NCBI RefSeq assembly: GCF_013386825.1
Contig: NZ_JACARC010000010.1
Coordinates: forward strand, 62,001 to 126,000
Direction of reading: 5' to 3'
Length of the DNA: 64,000 bases
From: Pseudomonas sp. IPO3778
GTDB taxonomy: Bacteria > Pseudomonadota > Gammaproteobacteria > Pseudomonadales > Pseudomonadaceae
Shown: positions 1 through 8,865 of the stretch, piece after piece
Position numbering within the stretch: the first letter of the stretch is position 1
Layout of the letters: every line of letters begins with the position of its first letter
The notes under the pieces: generated by a model
What the model saw: only the letters and a program-made list of their open reading frames with translations
What the model was told of the DNA's origin: nothing
Database searches by the model: none
Program-made: the position numbers and the translations under genes

Positions 1-80
1 CGCGGGTGGAGGAGAGTGGTTTTGACATTTCCGATCAACAGCGGACTGCGGTGTTGACGTTGATGCGGGGCGATTCATAG
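1..80 (+). CDS. 3' end of an unidentified protein
   Basis: An open frame enters from the left edge (codons from base 3) and stops at TAG 78-80. Only 25 residues are visible, ending VLTLMRGDS. That is too little to name the gene. It is followed within 20 bases by a strong hairpin terminator, which supports it being a genuine gene end. Confidence 0.55.
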   Translation, partial: RVEESGFDISDQQRTAVLTLMRGDS

Positions 81-98
81 ACATGTCTTTCGCCCAAC

Positions 99-127
99 AA
101 AAAACCTGCACGGAGCAGGTTTTTTTG
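99..127. terminator. Rho-independent terminator, probably bidirectional
   Basis: The stem ACCTGC/GCAGGT is flanked by an A-run on the left and a T-run on the right. It can end the plus-strand gene before it and the minus-strand gene that stops at 167. Confidence 0.8.
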
Positions 128-166
128 TAGGCGAACTCTTTGACTGCTGTGGCAGGAAGCAATCGA

Positions 167-487
167 TTACGCCGCTTCCAGCACCGGGATTTGCATGCCG
201 ATTTTTGCCGACGCAAAATTCATGTCGCCGCTGGCAATCGATTGGGCTTTGTAGCCTTGGCCGATCAGGTCCTTGATGTAGAGCTTGTTGTAGATGAACG
301 CAAACACAATGTTGCTGAAGCCCATGGTGATTATCGCGATCACGAATTGAATCAGGCCGTATTTCAGGTCGCCGCGAAACAGTGCCGGGAAGCAGCCGAA
401 AAAGAACGTTGTCCACGAAAACCCGACAGGTGCTTCCTTCATCGCGCCTGTGTTCGGGTTTTTGAAAATGATCGATGTGTATGCCAT
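167..487 (-). CDS. Small DUF2628-like inner-membrane protein
   Basis: A 106-residue protein. The N-terminus carries a soluble FKNPNTGAMKEAPVGFSWT segment followed by an FFFGCFPALFRGD motif and hydrophobic stretches at about residues 25-40 and 45-68, the pattern of DUF2628 proteins, which I know only as small membrane proteins of unknown role. GGAG six bases before the ATG supports the start. It is the last of three small minus-strand genes. The function is unknown. Confidence 0.7.
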   Translation of the reverse strand: MAYTSIIFKNPNTGAMKEAPVGFSWTTFFFGCFPALFRGDLKYGLIQFVIAIITMGFSNIVFAFIYNKLYIKDLIGQGYKAQSIASGDMNFASAKIGMQIPVLEAA

Positions 488-572
488 TTACTTCTCCATG
501 TGCCCAAGGGGTCAGCAGTGCGTCGGGCCGGCGCACTACCGGGTGGTGCAATCGGGTGTGTGTTTATCGGTG

Positions 573-869
573 TCAGTCGACGACTTCCCAAATGATGTTG
601 TCGTCATCGACCATCACTTTGACGATCAAGCTCTCTTCGCCATCGGGGCCGTCGACTTCAAGAAGCCCGCGGTATTTGTTTTCTCCGCGTTTAATCAGCG
701 TCAGTTCCTTGATCTTGTTCTCTCCCGGCGACGTTTTATCCCACTCCTCCTGAATGCTCTCCCTGACCTCTTGGGCCAGTTCTTCATTGGCGGCGTGAGT
801 GGTGCCAACGCAAAGCAGGGACACAGAGAGTGCCAATGCGGCGTTGAGACTTCCTGGTGTGCGGATCAT
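573..869 (-). CDS. Small exported hypothetical protein
   Basis: A 98-residue protein with a typical signal peptide (hydrophobic core LALSVSLLCVGTTHA, cleavage expected after THA near residue 26). The mature part is acidic, with a KELTLIKRGENKYRG segment suggesting a small beta fold of the kind seen in periplasmic DUF4333-like proteins. That resemblance is weak. AAGGA seven bases upstream supports the ATG. I do not recognise a function. It lies between two small membrane-protein genes on the same strand. Confidence 0.65.
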   Translation of the reverse strand: MIRTPGSLNAALALSVSLLCVGTTHAANEELAQEVRESIQEEWDKTSPGENKIKELTLIKRGENKYRGLLEVDGPDGEESLIVKVMVDDDNIIWEVVD

Positions 870-920
870 CCGGGTGTCCTTAATGGGTGTGCCGGGCGCT
901 GTCCGGCGCCCGTTCAGGTA

Positions 921-1379
921 TCAAGCCTGTTGGGTGTGGCCGCGCAGAATGTTTTGCTTTCTTTGCTCTTCAGGCAGGTCGTTGATGCAGTAGTTGATGT
1001 AGTACACGTTCAGGAAGAAGGTGTAGAAACCGTTCATTCGCAGATCAATCTTGAATTCGCTCAGGGCGTATTCCGACAGTGCCTGCTTGGCCTTGAATGC
1101 CCAGACGATGTACAGCGCGGAGGCTGCCAGGGCAAGAATGAGGCCCACCAGGTCGAGGGACGAGCCGGTCCCGGAGAAGGCACCGCTCAAGCCAAGGCAC
1201 ACCGCCAGCCAGATGATGTAGGTGTTGTCGGCAAGGCGAACTTTTGTGGTTTCGCTGATGATCAGGTTGCTTCTGTACACCCACAGCAGCAGGTATAGCC
1301 CGGCCGTTGCGATGGTGAGCAACACCATGTTTACGGTTTTAGTGTCGATTTTGTCTTTTAGATCGTTGATGGTGGACAT
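921..1379 (-). CDS. DUF4234-type membrane protein
   Basis: The frame is open further upstream, but the ATG at 1379 is preceded by GGAAG at good spacing and begins MSTINDLKDKIDTKTVN, so I call a 152-residue protein. It has hydrophobic segments at about residues 20-36, 57-80 and 82-105. The conserved C-terminal part KIDLRMNGFYTFFLNVYYI is characteristic of DUF4234-like proteins. An inner-membrane location is inferred and the function is unknown. The 135 bases between its start and the tRNA terminator hold nothing else I can identify. Confidence 0.7.
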   Translation of the reverse strand: MSTINDLKDKIDTKTVNMVLLTIATAGLYLLLWVYRSNLIISETTKVRLADNTYIIWLAVCLGLSGAFSGTGSSLDLVGLILALAASALYIVWAFKAKQALSEYALSEFKIDLRMNGFYTFFLNVYYINYCINDLPEEQRKQNILRGHTQQA

Positions 1380-1614
1380 AACTCTTCCGTGTCGATTGAC
1401 GTCGAGGGCTTTGGGAGCTGGCAGGGGAGGCGCAAACTGGTTTGCAAATACCGGAGGTCGGCGGGGCGTACGGGAGGGGTGCATCCTTTGGGTGTCGCTC
1501 GCCTGCCATGGCATTCGTTTGGATCATATCATAGTGCCATTGTTTTGCAGCACTGGAGGTCGGCTTGATCTGGTGTGTGCGGGGTGCACGGGGAAGCACT
1601 AAATCGCAGGCAAT

Positions 1615-1651
1615 AAAAAACCCCAAGGAATCATCTTCGCTTGGGGTTTTT
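1615..1651 (-). terminator. Terminator of the tRNA-Phe transcript
   Basis: The inverted repeat AACCCCAAG/CTTGGGGTT, with A- and T-runs on the two sides, lies 10 bases beyond the CCA end of the tRNA in the direction of transcription. Confidence 0.8.
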
Positions 1652-1660
1652 CGGTATTAG

Positions 1661-1736
1661 TGGTGCCCAGAGACGGAATCGAACCGCCGACACGGGGATT
1701 TTCAATCCCCTGCTCTACCGACTGAGCTATCTGGGC
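1661..1736 (-). tRNA. tRNA-Phe (anticodon GAA)
   Basis: Read on the minus strand, the 76-nt cloverleaf has acceptor stem GCCCAGA/TCTGGGC, D-arm AGCTCAGTCGGTAGAGC, anticodon stem GGGGA/TCCCC with loop TTGAAAA (anticodon GAA), T-arm GGTTCGATTCC and an encoded CCA end at 1661-1663. It sits between its own promoter and terminator, downstream of yggX on the same strand. Confidence 0.97.
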
Positions 1737-1746
1737 AACGGGGCGC

Positions 1747-1775
1747 ATTAAACGGGTTTTTCAGGGGGTCGTCAA
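1747..1775 (-). promoter_or_regulatory. Sigma70 promoter of tRNA-Phe
   Basis: On the minus strand, TTGACG (plus 1770-1775) and TTTAAT (plus 1747-1752) are separated by exactly 17 bases, with the start expected a few bases before the tRNA 5' end. The stretch after the -10 (GCGCCCC) is a GC-rich discriminator, the kind associated with stringent control of stable RNA genes. Confidence 0.8.
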
Positions 1776-1839
1776 GCAAGTTTTCAAAAAATATTTAATT
1801 ATTACCGTCGCTTACGGGCCAATCCCCAGATTTGATCAA

Positions 1840-2112
1840 TTATTCAGCAGGTGGCACGTAGCCGTCGGCCTTGGCGTAATCCTCGCCGGAAAAGAACTTG
1901 TCCATCTCGCCTTGAAGGTATTTGCGGTCTTCGGCGTTCATCATGTTCAGGCGTTTTTCGTTGATCAGCAGGGTCTGGTGCTTTTGCCAGTCGGCCCAGG
2001 CCTTGGCGGAGACGTTATCGAAGATGTCCTGGCCCTTGGCGCCGGGGAACGGGGCGCGTTCCAGGGCGGGCAATTCTTCGTGGTACTTGCGGCAGATGAT
2101 GGTGCGGGTCAT
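1840..2112 (-). CDS. yggX: YggX, Fe(2+)-trafficking / oxidative damage protection protein
   Basis: A 90-residue protein starting [17 protein letters not shown], with the conserved Cys7 of the YggX family. The size and the [22 protein letters not shown] segment are typical. The family buffers labile iron and protects Fe-S enzymes from oxidation. Its ATG overlaps the stop of mutY by 4 bases. MutY is itself an Fe-S protein, so the translational coupling makes biological sense. It is the last gene of the asmA-mutY-yggX operon. Confidence 0.95.
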   Translation of the reverse strand: MTRTIICRKYHEELPALERAPFPGAKGQDIFDNVSAKAWADWQKHQTLLINEKRLNMMNAEDRKYLQGEMDKFFSGEDYAKADGYVPPAE

Positions 2113-3176
2113 GAGGGAACTCCTGCGTTCAATACTTCAGCCGCGCGCTTCAGCAGTTTCTTTACCGGGGCGGCAAGGCCCAGGCGCGGCGGGGTGGCGA
2201 GGTTATACCAGAGCCAGTCAGCCTCGGCCACGTGGTGGGCAGACTCCTGGACCTGGACCAGCCAGGGTTCGATAGCCAGTTGGAAGTGGCTGAAGGTGTG
2301 GATCAGGCTCGGCAGTTCCTGGTGTTTGCCCAGCGCCAGCGAGTGCTGGTTGGCCAGGTGTTCCAGGTCGCTCAGGTCATCCAGCTCCGGCAAGCTCCAC
2401 AAGCCGCCCCACAGGCCCGTGGACGGGCGACGGTAAAGCAGGATCGCGCCTTCGCCATTGGCCAGCAGCGGCATCAGCGTGCGCTTCTGGGGCACGGTCT
2501 TGCGCGGCTTGGGGATCGGGTAGCGGGTTTCCAGGCCGAGCATGTGGGCTTCGCAGCCCTTTTCCAGGGGGCACAGCAGGCAACTGGGTTTGCTGCGGGT
2601 GCAGAGGGTGGCGCCCATGTCCATCATCGCCTGGGTGTAGGCGTTGACGCGGTCGTGGGGCGTAAAGCGCTCTGCGGTGGCCCACAGCTGCTTGGCGACC
2701 TTCGGCTCGCCCGGGTAGCCCTCTTGGGCGGTAAAGCGCGCCAGCACGCGTTTGACGTTGCCATCGAGGATCGGCGCCCGCAGGCCCATGCTCAGGCTGG
2801 CAATCGCGCCGGCGGTGGACAGGCCGATGCCCGGCAATTCGGTGAGCTTTTCGACGTCACGGGGAAACTCGCCGCCGTATTTGGCCACTACGATCTTCGC
2901 GGTCTTCTGCAGGTTGCGCGCCCGGGTGTAGTAACCCAGGCCGGTCCACAGGTGCAGCACTTCGTCTTCCGGTGCGGCCGCCAGGGCTTCGACCGTTGGC
3001 AGGGAGGCCATGAAACGGTCGAAGTAGTTCAGCACGGTGCTGACCTGGGTCTGCTGCAGCATGATCTCCGAAACCCACACCCGGTAAGGCGTGATGCCCT
3101 GTTGCCAGGGCAGGTCATGGCGACCGTGGCGGTCGTACCAGTCGAGCACCGCCGTTGAAAATTGCTCGTTTCTCAT
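2109..3176 (-). CDS. mutY: MutY, A/G-specific adenine DNA glycosylase
   Basis: A 355-residue base-excision repair enzyme that removes adenine mispaired with 8-oxoguanine. Visible features are catalytic Glu37 in [10 protein letters not shown], the helix-hairpin-helix [13 protein letters not shown] (about 114-126), catalytic Asp138 in ILDGNVKRV, and the [4Fe-4S] ligands Cys192, Cys199, Cys202 and Cys208 (C-X6-C-X2-C-X5-C). A C-terminal NUDIX-like domain follows from about residue 230. Length is normal for the family. It overlaps its neighbours by 4 bases on both sides (ATGA). Confidence 0.97.
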   Translation of the reverse strand: MRNEQFSTAVLDWYDRHGRHDLPWQQGITPYRVWVSEIMLQQTQVSTVLNYFDRFMASLPTVEALAAAPEDEVLHLWTGLGYYTRARNLQKTAKIVVAKYGGEFPRDVEKLTELPGIGLSTAGAIASLSMGLRAPILDGNVKRVLARFTAQEGYPGEPKVAKQLWATAERFTPHDRVNAYTQAMMDMGATLCTRSKPSCLLCPLEKGCEAHMLGLETRYPIPKPRKTVPQKRTLMPLLANGEGAILLYRRPSTGLWGGLWSLPELDDLSDLEHLANQHSLALGKHQELPSLIHTFSHFQLAIEPWLVQVQESAHHVAEADWLWYNLATPPRLGLAAPVKKLLKRAAEVLNAGVPS

Positions 3177-5389
3177 CGTTTGAACAGGCCTTTCAGCGCA
3201 TCTTTCAACTGTGGATTGACCTTGTCGAGCTTCTGTTCAAGCTTCTCGCTGAGCTTGTTCCCGGCGGCCTTGATCGCGACCTGGCTCAAGCCGTCCTTGT
3301 CCAGGCGGCATGCCTTGGCGCCCAGTTCCAGCGGGCCGCGGCAGCGCAACGGGACTTCGATGTTCTGGAGGTTGGAGCCCACTTCGCAAGCCGGGTCCGG
3401 CACGTCGCGCTGGTCGCCTTCGACGATGATGCCGACGCGGTAGTCCATGCCCAGCACGCGCAGGTCGATGTCTCCGTTGCCGTTGACGGTCAAGCCGGGG
3501 ATGCGCACTTTCAGGTCCGGGTTACTGGCCACGCCGTTGCGGAAGGTCAGGTTGCCCTTGAGTTCCTGGAATGGCGTGTCCTTGCCGCGCTGGTCGCCGC
3601 TGAGGGTCTTGCGGTTGAGCAGGGCAATGCCGGTGCACAACTGTTGCTCGAGGTTGGCGTTGAGCAGCACGCCATTGTTGATCGCAAAGCTGGCCGTGCC
3701 GTTGAGGCTGTCGATCAGGGCCTTCTGGCTGTTGCCGCGGCCATTAAGGTTGCTGTCGAGGGTGAGTTGGCCCTTCACTGGCGGGTTCTGCCCCTGGGCT
3801 TGCAGGATGCGCTCTACCGGTACTTGTTTGATGTGGGTTTGCAGCGCCAGCAGCGGAATGTCCTGGCGCACGTCAAGGTTGCCGTTGGCCTGGAAGGTGC
3901 CGTTGTAGAGGCCGCCGCTCAAGGTGTCGAGCTTGAGCTGACCATCGAGGCCAGAGGCTTTCAGGGCGGCATTCTGGATCGGCAGCTTGCTCAGGGTCAG
4001 TTGGCCGAAGGACAGGTCGGCGTTCACGTCGAGGGTACGCAGGCGGGTCAATGGCAGCAGCTTGTCGGTGCTCCACGCGCCCTTGGTCGGTGCGTCCGGC
4101 AGCGGCGTGGTACCACCGGCTGCCATGGCGCCGGCTTCGCTGTTCTGCACTTCAGCCTGGCGTGCAGCGGTGGCACCTTTGGCGGACTCGGACTTGGCCG
4201 GCAGGTAGTTGTCGGCATTGAACGTGTCGGCCTTGAGCTGCACCCGCAGGGACTGCTTGGCGAAATCATCCACGGCCACGCGACCGGTAAAGGTGCTGTC
4301 GTCGAGTTTCAGGTTGAGGTCTTCAAGCGCCAGGCTGGTGGGCGTGCCCTTGAGGCGGCTGACCAGTTCGACCTTGCTCAGGCTGCCCGCGGCCATCGGT
4401 GGCAGTGGGTTGCCCACGCTGTCGAGGAACTTGGCCAGGTCGAACTGGGCAATCGACAGGGCGCCGCTGAGTTGCGGGGTCTTGTCCAGGTCGTTGACCT
4501 TCAGCTCGCCCAGGGCGCGCAGCTGGTTCAGCGACAGCTTCATGCTGGTCCATTCGGCAATGTTGGCCGACTGGTCCACCAGCAATTGGCCTTGGGTCGA
4601 GAAGGTCACGGTCTTGCCTTGCAGCGGCTCGCCCGTGGCTTCGCCGGTGACTTTCATGTCTTCGAACTGGTAGCGCTTGAGGGCGCGCTGGATACGCAGG
4701 TTGCCGTTGACCTCGGTCTTGACGCGCATCAGCGGCTGGTTGGCGCTGAAGAACGCGGTGAGTTTCACCGGGATGCTTGCACCTTCGTGCACGGCACCGG
4801 CGCTCAACTGGATGCTTTCGGCGCTGAACTGCTTGCCGGTCTGCTCGTCGTTGTATTCGACGCGGGCGTTGTTGATGGTCAGGCTGTCGATGTCCAGGCG
4901 GATTGGCTGGGGCGGTTTTTCGGCCTTGGGCGGCGTGGCCGCTTCCGTCGCGGCAGGCGCGGCGGCGACGGTGCCGGCGTCGGGCACATTCTTGCCGATG
5001 TCTTCCCAGTTGCCGTGGCCATGTACGTCTTTGTTCAGGCGCAGGTTCAGGCCTTCGACACGCACATCGCTCATCTGCACTTCACGGCGCAGCAGCGGCA
5101 GCACGCGCACCGACAGGCCGAGCATCTGCAGATCGGCAAACGGTTGGGTCGGATTGGTCAGGGTCGCGACGCTGGCTTCGTGCAATTCAAGACCGAGCCA
5201 GGGGAACAGGCTCCACCCGATGTCGCCATTGAGCGTCAGCTCGATGTGGGCCTTGTCGCGGGCAATCTGGCGAATCTCGTCTTTGTAGTCGTTGGGATCG
5301 AAGAGATGGGTCAGGGCAAAGCCTAGAGCCACAATGATCAGCAACAGCCCGAGAAGTACCAGACCCAGGATTTTGCCGAACGCTTTCAT
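3173..5389 (-). CDS. AsmA family protein
   Basis: A 738-residue protein anchored by one N-terminal membrane helix (ILGLVLLGLLLIIVALGFAL) followed by a long periplasmic beta-rich region. Residues near 30-120 (FDPNDYKDEIRQIARDK, LNGDIGWSLFPWLGLEL) carry the AsmA N-terminal signature, and the C-terminal part near 500-650 has the AsmA_2 type LNGTASFAINNGVL segment. AsmA-like proteins are thought to move phospholipids between the membranes. The frame is open 9 codons upstream, but the ATG at 5389 has AAGGA seven bases before it, so I use that start. It is the first gene of the operon with mutY and yggX. Confidence 0.9.
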   Translation of the reverse strand: MKAFGKILGLVLLGLLLIIVALGFALTHLFDPNDYKDEIRQIARDKAHIELTLNGDIGWSLFPWLGLELHEASVATLTNPTQPFADLQMLGLSVRVLPLLRREVQMSDVRVEGLNLRLNKDVHGHGNWEDIGKNVPDAGTVAAAPAATEAATPPKAEKPPQPIRLDIDSLTINNARVEYNDEQTGKQFSAESIQLSAGAVHEGASIPVKLTAFFSANQPLMRVKTEVNGNLRIQRALKRYQFEDMKVTGEATGEPLQGKTVTFSTQGQLLVDQSANIAEWTSMKLSLNQLRALGELKVNDLDKTPQLSGALSIAQFDLAKFLDSVGNPLPPMAAGSLSKVELVSRLKGTPTSLALEDLNLKLDDSTFTGRVAVDDFAKQSLRVQLKADTFNADNYLPAKSESAKGATAARQAEVQNSEAGAMAAGGTTPLPDAPTKGAWSTDKLLPLTRLRTLDVNADLSFGQLTLSKLPIQNAALKASGLDGQLKLDTLSGGLYNGTFQANGNLDVRQDIPLLALQTHIKQVPVERILQAQGQNPPVKGQLTLDSNLNGRGNSQKALIDSLNGTASFAINNGVLLNANLEQQLCTGIALLNRKTLSGDQRGKDTPFQELKGNLTFRNGVASNPDLKVRIPGLTVNGNGDIDLRVLGMDYRVGIIVEGDQRDVPDPACEVGSNLQNIEVPLRCRGPLELGAKACRLDKDGLSQVAIKAAGNKLSEKLEQKLDKVNPQLKDALKGLFKR

Positions 5390-5641
5390 GGGCGAGTCCT
5401 TGTATGTCGATTTCAAAATTTAGCCGCAGAGTATAACGCCCGAAGGCTTACGTCAGTTCGCGGATAGTTACATTGTATCTAGAGGCCGGAAAACGGATTT
5501 CTGGCGTCAGATAAATCAGTTATCGCGAAAAAGGTGATATCAGTTTGGTTTTTCTGTCATCCGCAGATGCTAATCTTCCCCTGTTCGTCCGCCTTCTGCG
5601 GCTAAACGTCGCGCTAAAAAGGAGCTTTACTCAACAAATAT

Positions 5642-5664
5642 GGCCACGCCTTGCGTGTAAGGCC
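5642..5664. promoter_or_regulatory. Inverted repeat in the asmA / MFS-transporter divergent region
   Basis: The 325-base gap 5390-5714 must hold the promoters of two divergent units. The clearest structure is CACGC-CTT-GCGTG (5645-5657) framed by GGCC on both sides, in the leader of the transporter gene. It could be an operator or an RNA hairpin. I saw no convincing -35/-10 pair. A six-codon frame (MATPCV) begins inside it without a well-spaced ribosome site. Confidence 0.3.
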
Positions 5665-5714
5665 AAAGGAGAGAGCGCCCGACGGACACATACTAATAAC
5701 TGGGGGAAACACCA

Positions 5715-7376
5715 ATGAGCACTAGCACTGCGGCCGGGCATACCGCCGCACAGCCTGCGTTCCTGTCCAAGGAACGCATTATCGCCAAGCCCGGGTTCAA
5801 CCGTTGGCTGGTACCACCGGCCGCCCTGGCCATCCACCTGTGCATCGGCATGGCTTATGGCTTCTCGGTGTTCTGGCTGCCGTTGTCCAAGGCGCTGGGT
5901 ATCACCGCACCGGTCGCCTGCGCGCCGGACATGAGCTTTATCAGCCAGGTCTTCTCGTCTCAATGCGACTGGCCCATCTCCATGCTGGGCTGGATCTACA
6001 CCCTGTTCTTCATCTTCCTGGGCTGCTCGGCAGCGATCTGGGGTGGCTGGCTGGAACATGCCGGGCCACGTAAAGCGGGCGTTGTGTCGGCGTTGTGCTG
6101 GTGTGGCGGTCTGCTGATCTCGGCGCTGGGGATCTATACCCACCAGATCTGGCTGATGTGGATCGGCTCCGGGGTCATTGGCGGTATCGGCCTGGGCCTG
6201 GGCTACATCTCGCCGGTGTCGACCCTGATCAAGTGGTTCCCGGACAAGCGTGGCATGGCCACCGGTATGGCGATCATGGGCTTCGGCGGCGGCGCGATGG
6301 TTGGCGCCCCGTTGGCAGCGGCGCTGATGGGCCACTTTGCTTCGCCGACCAGCGTGGGTGTGTGGCAGAGCTTTGCGGTGATGGCGGTTATCTACTTCGT
6401 GTTCATGATCGGCGGTGCCTTGTCCTACCGCGTTCCGCCGACCGGCTGGAAGCCTGAGGGCTGGACCGCCCCGGCGAAGAAAGCCAGCAACGCCATGATC
6501 ACCCACCGTCACGTGCACGTGAACGTGGCCTGGAAAACCCCGCAATTCCGCCTGGTGTGGCTGGTGCTGTGCCTGAACGTATCCGCCGGTATCGGCATCC
6601 TGGGCATGGCTTCGCCGCTGCTGCAGGAAGTGTTCGGCGGCAAATTGCTGGGTAACGGCCTGACGTTTGGCCAACTGGATGCCGGCCAACTGGCTTCCAT
6701 CGCGGCCATTGCAGCCGGCTTTACCGGTCTGTTGAGCCTGTTCAACATCGGTGGCCGCTTCTTCTGGGCGTCGTTCTCCGACTACCTGGGCCGTAAAAAC
6801 ACCTACTTCGTGTTCTTCGCCCTGGGCTTTGCCCTGTACGCGCTGATCCCGAACCTGGGTCACCTGGGCAACGTGGCGCTGTTTGTTGCAGCCTTCTGCA
6901 TCATCCTGTCGATGTACGGCGGTGGTTTTGCGACGGTTCCGGCTTACCTGGCGGACCTGTTCGGTACGCAAATGGTGGGTGCGATCCACGGTCGTCTGCT
7001 GACGGCGTGGGCAGCGGCGGGCGTATTGGGCCCGGTGCTGGTGAACTACCTGCGTGAGTATCAGCTGAGCATCGGTGTTGAACGCGCCGCCGCTTACGAC
7101 ATCACCTTGTACATCCTCGCCGGCCTGCTGGTGCTGGGCTTTATCTGCAACCTGCTGGTACGGCCGGTGGCAGACAAGTACTTCATGACCGACGCCGAAC
7201 TGGCTGCCGAACAGGCACTGGGTCACGACAAGGGCGCCGATTCCAGCACCGTGCTGGAATGGAAGGCCTCCTCCGGCAGCGTGCCGCTGGCGGTAGCCGC
7301 CTGGCTGGTGGTGGGTATTCCGCTGGCGTGGGGCGTGTGGGTCACCCTGCAGAAAACTGCGGTACTGTTCCACTAA
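5715..7376 (+). CDS. OFA-family MFS transporter (oxalate/formate antiporter-like)
   Basis: A 553-residue, twelve-helix major facilitator protein. The N-terminal half has GMAYGFSVFWLPLSKALG and WFPDKRGMATGMAIMGFGGG, the latter being the OFA-type loop between helices 4 and 5. The second half has GRFFWASFSDYLGRKNTY. It is longer than an average MFS protein because of a C-terminal extension ending in one more hydrophobic segment (about 520-545). Family members exchange small carboxylates, but the substrate here cannot be read from sequence. The ATG is preceded by GGGGGAA. It is monocistronic and closed by a REP doublet. Confidence 0.85.
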   Translation: MSTSTAAGHTAAQPAFLSKERIIAKPGFNRWLVPPAALAIHLCIGMAYGFSVFWLPLSKALGITAPVACAPDMSFISQVFSSQCDWPISMLGWIYTLFFIFLGCSAAIWGGWLEHAGPRKAGVVSALCWCGGLLISALGIYTHQIWLMWIGSGVIGGIGLGLGYISPVSTLIKWFPDKRGMATGMAIMGFGGGAMVGAPLAAALMGHFASPTSVGVWQSFAVMAVIYFVFMIGGALSYRVPPTGWKPEGWTAPAKKASNAMITHRHVHVNVAWKTPQFRLVWLVLCLNVSAGIGILGMASPLLQEVFGGKLLGNGLTFGQLDAGQLASIAAIAAGFTGLLSLFNIGGRFFWASFSDYLGRKNTYFVFFALGFALYALIPNLGHLGNVALFVAAFCIILSMYGGGFATVPAYLADLFGTQMVGAIHGRLLTAWAAAGVLGPVLVNYLREYQLSIGVERAAAYDITLYILAGLLVLGFICNLLVRPVADKYFMTDAELAAEQALGHDKGADSSTVLEWKASSGSVPLAVAAWLVVGIPLAWGVWVTLQKTAVLFH

Positions 7377-7390
7377 CACCGCGTAACCCT

Positions 7391-7497
7391 TGTGGGGGCG
7401 GGCTTGTGTAGGAGCGGGCTTGCTCGCGAATGCGGTGGATCAGTCAGCCCATGTATTGGCTGACACACCGCCTTCGCGAGCAAGCCCCCTCCCACAT
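7391..7497. repeat. REP doublet (REPIN) with an extra partial REP
   Basis: GTAGGAGCGGGCTTGCTCG (from 7408) and its inverted partner CGAGCAAGCCCCCTCCCAC (to 7495) flank a 45-base spacer. A further half copy, TGTGGGGGCGGGCTTG (7391-7406), abuts the left arm. It lies between the MFS gene and hisB. Confidence 0.85.
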
Positions 7498-7588
7498 AAA
7501 GCTGGCCCTGCGCTTGTACTGACATGTCTATCCTCGACACTCCATCAGTCTTATCCCCTCCGATGTTTCTGTTTAGCGCCCGCGCCCC

Positions 7589-7594
7589 TATAAT
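7589..7594 (+). promoter_or_regulatory. Probable -10 element of the his operon promoter
   Basis: A perfect TATAAT 40 bases upstream of the hisB start. The expected -35 region (about 7564-7571) is T-rich but matches TTGACA poorly, so the promoter call rests on the -10 alone. Confidence 0.4.
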
Positions 7595-7633
7595 GGCTGC
7601 CTTTTTCGCCCAATGATTTTTGCGGAGCTGGTG

Positions 7634-8227
7634 ATGGCCGAACGTAAGGCGTCCGTCGAGCGCGACACTCTGGAAACCCAGATCAAAGCCTCGATTAACC
7701 TGGATGGCACCGGAAAGGCCCGATTTGATATCGGTGTACCTTTTCTTGAGCACATGCTGGACCAGATCGCCCGTCACGGGCTGATCGACCTGGATATCGT
7801 CAGCAAGGGCGACCTGCATATCGACGACCACCACACGGTGGAAGACGTCGGTATCACGTTGGGCCAGGCTTTCGCCAAAGCCATCGGCGACAAGAAAGGC
7901 ATCCGTCGCTACGGCCACGCCTATGTCCCGCTGGATGAAGCGCTGTCGCGTGTGGTCATCGACTTCTCGGGCCGCCCAGGCCTGCAGATGCACGTGCCCT
8001 ATACCCGCGCCACCGTAGGCGGCTTCGATGTCGACCTGTTCCAGGAATTCTTCCAGGGCTTCGTCAACCACGCCCTGGTCAGCCTGCATATCGACAACCT
8101 GCGTGGCACCAACACCCACCACCAGATCGAGACCGTGTTCAAGGCCTTCGGTCGCGCCCTGCGCATGGCCGTGGAGCTGGATGACCGCATGGCCGGGCAA
8201 ATGCCGTCGACCAAGGGCGTCCTGTAA
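7634..8227 (+). CDS. hisB: HisB, imidazoleglycerol-phosphate dehydratase
   Basis: A 197-residue enzyme for the seventh step of histidine synthesis. The two metal-binding motifs HHTVED (near residue 70) and the second NTHHQIE motif (near 160) are present. This is the monofunctional form without a phosphatase domain. I start at the ATG preceded by GGAG ([12 protein letters not shown]) rather than at the ATG seven codons upstream, which lacks a ribosome site. It heads hisB-hisH-DUF2164-hisA-hisF. Its TAA shares a base with the ATG of hisH. Confidence 0.96.
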   Translation: MAERKASVERDTLETQIKASINLDGTGKARFDIGVPFLEHMLDQIARHGLIDLDIVSKGDLHIDDHHTVEDVGITLGQAFAKAIGDKKGIRRYGHAYVPLDEALSRVVIDFSGRPGLQMHVPYTRATVGGFDVDLFQEFFQGFVNHALVSLHIDNLRGTNTHHQIETVFKAFGRALRMAVELDDRMAGQMPSTKGVL

Positions 8228-8865
8228 TGCAGACGGTCGCGGTTATCGATTACGGCATGGGTAACCTGCACTCGGTGGCCAAGGCCCTCGAACACGTAGG
8301 TGCCGGCAAGGTGCTGATCACCAGCGATGCCGACGTGATTCGCGAAGCCGACCGAGTGGTTTTCCCGGGTGTTGGCGCGATTCGCGACTGCATGGCCGAG
8401 ATTCGCCGCCTGGGCTTTGACAGCCTGGTGCGTGAAGTCAGCCAGGACCGGCCGTTCCTCGGCATCTGCGTGGGCATGCAAGCCTTGCTCGACAGCAGTG
8501 AAGAGAACGCCGGCGTCGACTGCATCGGCCTGTTCCCGGGCCAGGTAAAGTTTTTCGGCAAGGACCTGCACGAAGACGGCGAACACCTGAAGGTGCCGCA
8601 CATGGGCTGGAACGAAGTGCGCCAGACCGTGGATCACCCGCTGTGGCACAACGTGCCGGACCTGGCGCGTTTCTACTTCGTGCACAGCTATTACATCGCC
8701 GCCGGTAACCCGCGCCAGGTGGTGGGTGGCGGGCACTATGGCGTCGACTTCGCCGCGGCCCTGGCCGACGGTTCGCGCTTTGCCGTGCAGTTCCACCCGG
8801 AGAAGAGCCATACCCATGGCCTGCAGTTGCTGCAGAACTTCGCCGCGTGGGACGGTCGCTGGTAA
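8227..8865 (+). CDS. hisH: HisH, imidazole glycerol phosphate synthase glutaminase subunit
   Basis: A 212-residue class-I glutamine amidotransferase that supplies ammonia to HisF. The nucleophile elbow [10 protein letters not shown] (Cys near residue 81) and the C-terminal FHPEKSH (His/Glu of the triad) are visible, as is the oxyanion-strand motif FPGVGA. It begins on the last base of hisB (TAATG) and ends on the first base of the next gene, so translation is tightly coupled. Confidence 0.96.
   Translation: MQTVAVIDYGMGNLHSVAKALEHVGAGKVLITSDADVIREADRVVFPGVGAIRDCMAEIRRLGFDSLVREVSQDRPFLGICVGMQALLDSSEENAGVDCIGLFPGQVKFFGKDLHEDGEHLKVPHMGWNEVRQTVDHPLWHNVPDLARFYFVHSYYIAAGNPRQVVGGGHYGVDFAAALADGSRFAVQFHPEKSHTHGLQLLQNFAAWDGRW

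Noticed and set aside
3155..5326. A 723-codon plus-strand frame opposite asmA
   Set aside because: Its translation is an Ala/Gly/Val/Leu/Gln-rich shadow of the asmA coding sequence; asmA has the real domains, membrane anchor and operon context.
5639..5659. Leader peptide MATPCV before the MFS gene
   Set aside because: The upstream AGGAG is too far away and the codons show no regulatory pattern such as repeated amino acids.
5631..7379. A 582-codon minus-strand frame opposite the MFS transporter
   Set aside because: His/Gln/Arg-rich shadow; the plus strand encodes an unmistakable twelve-helix protein.
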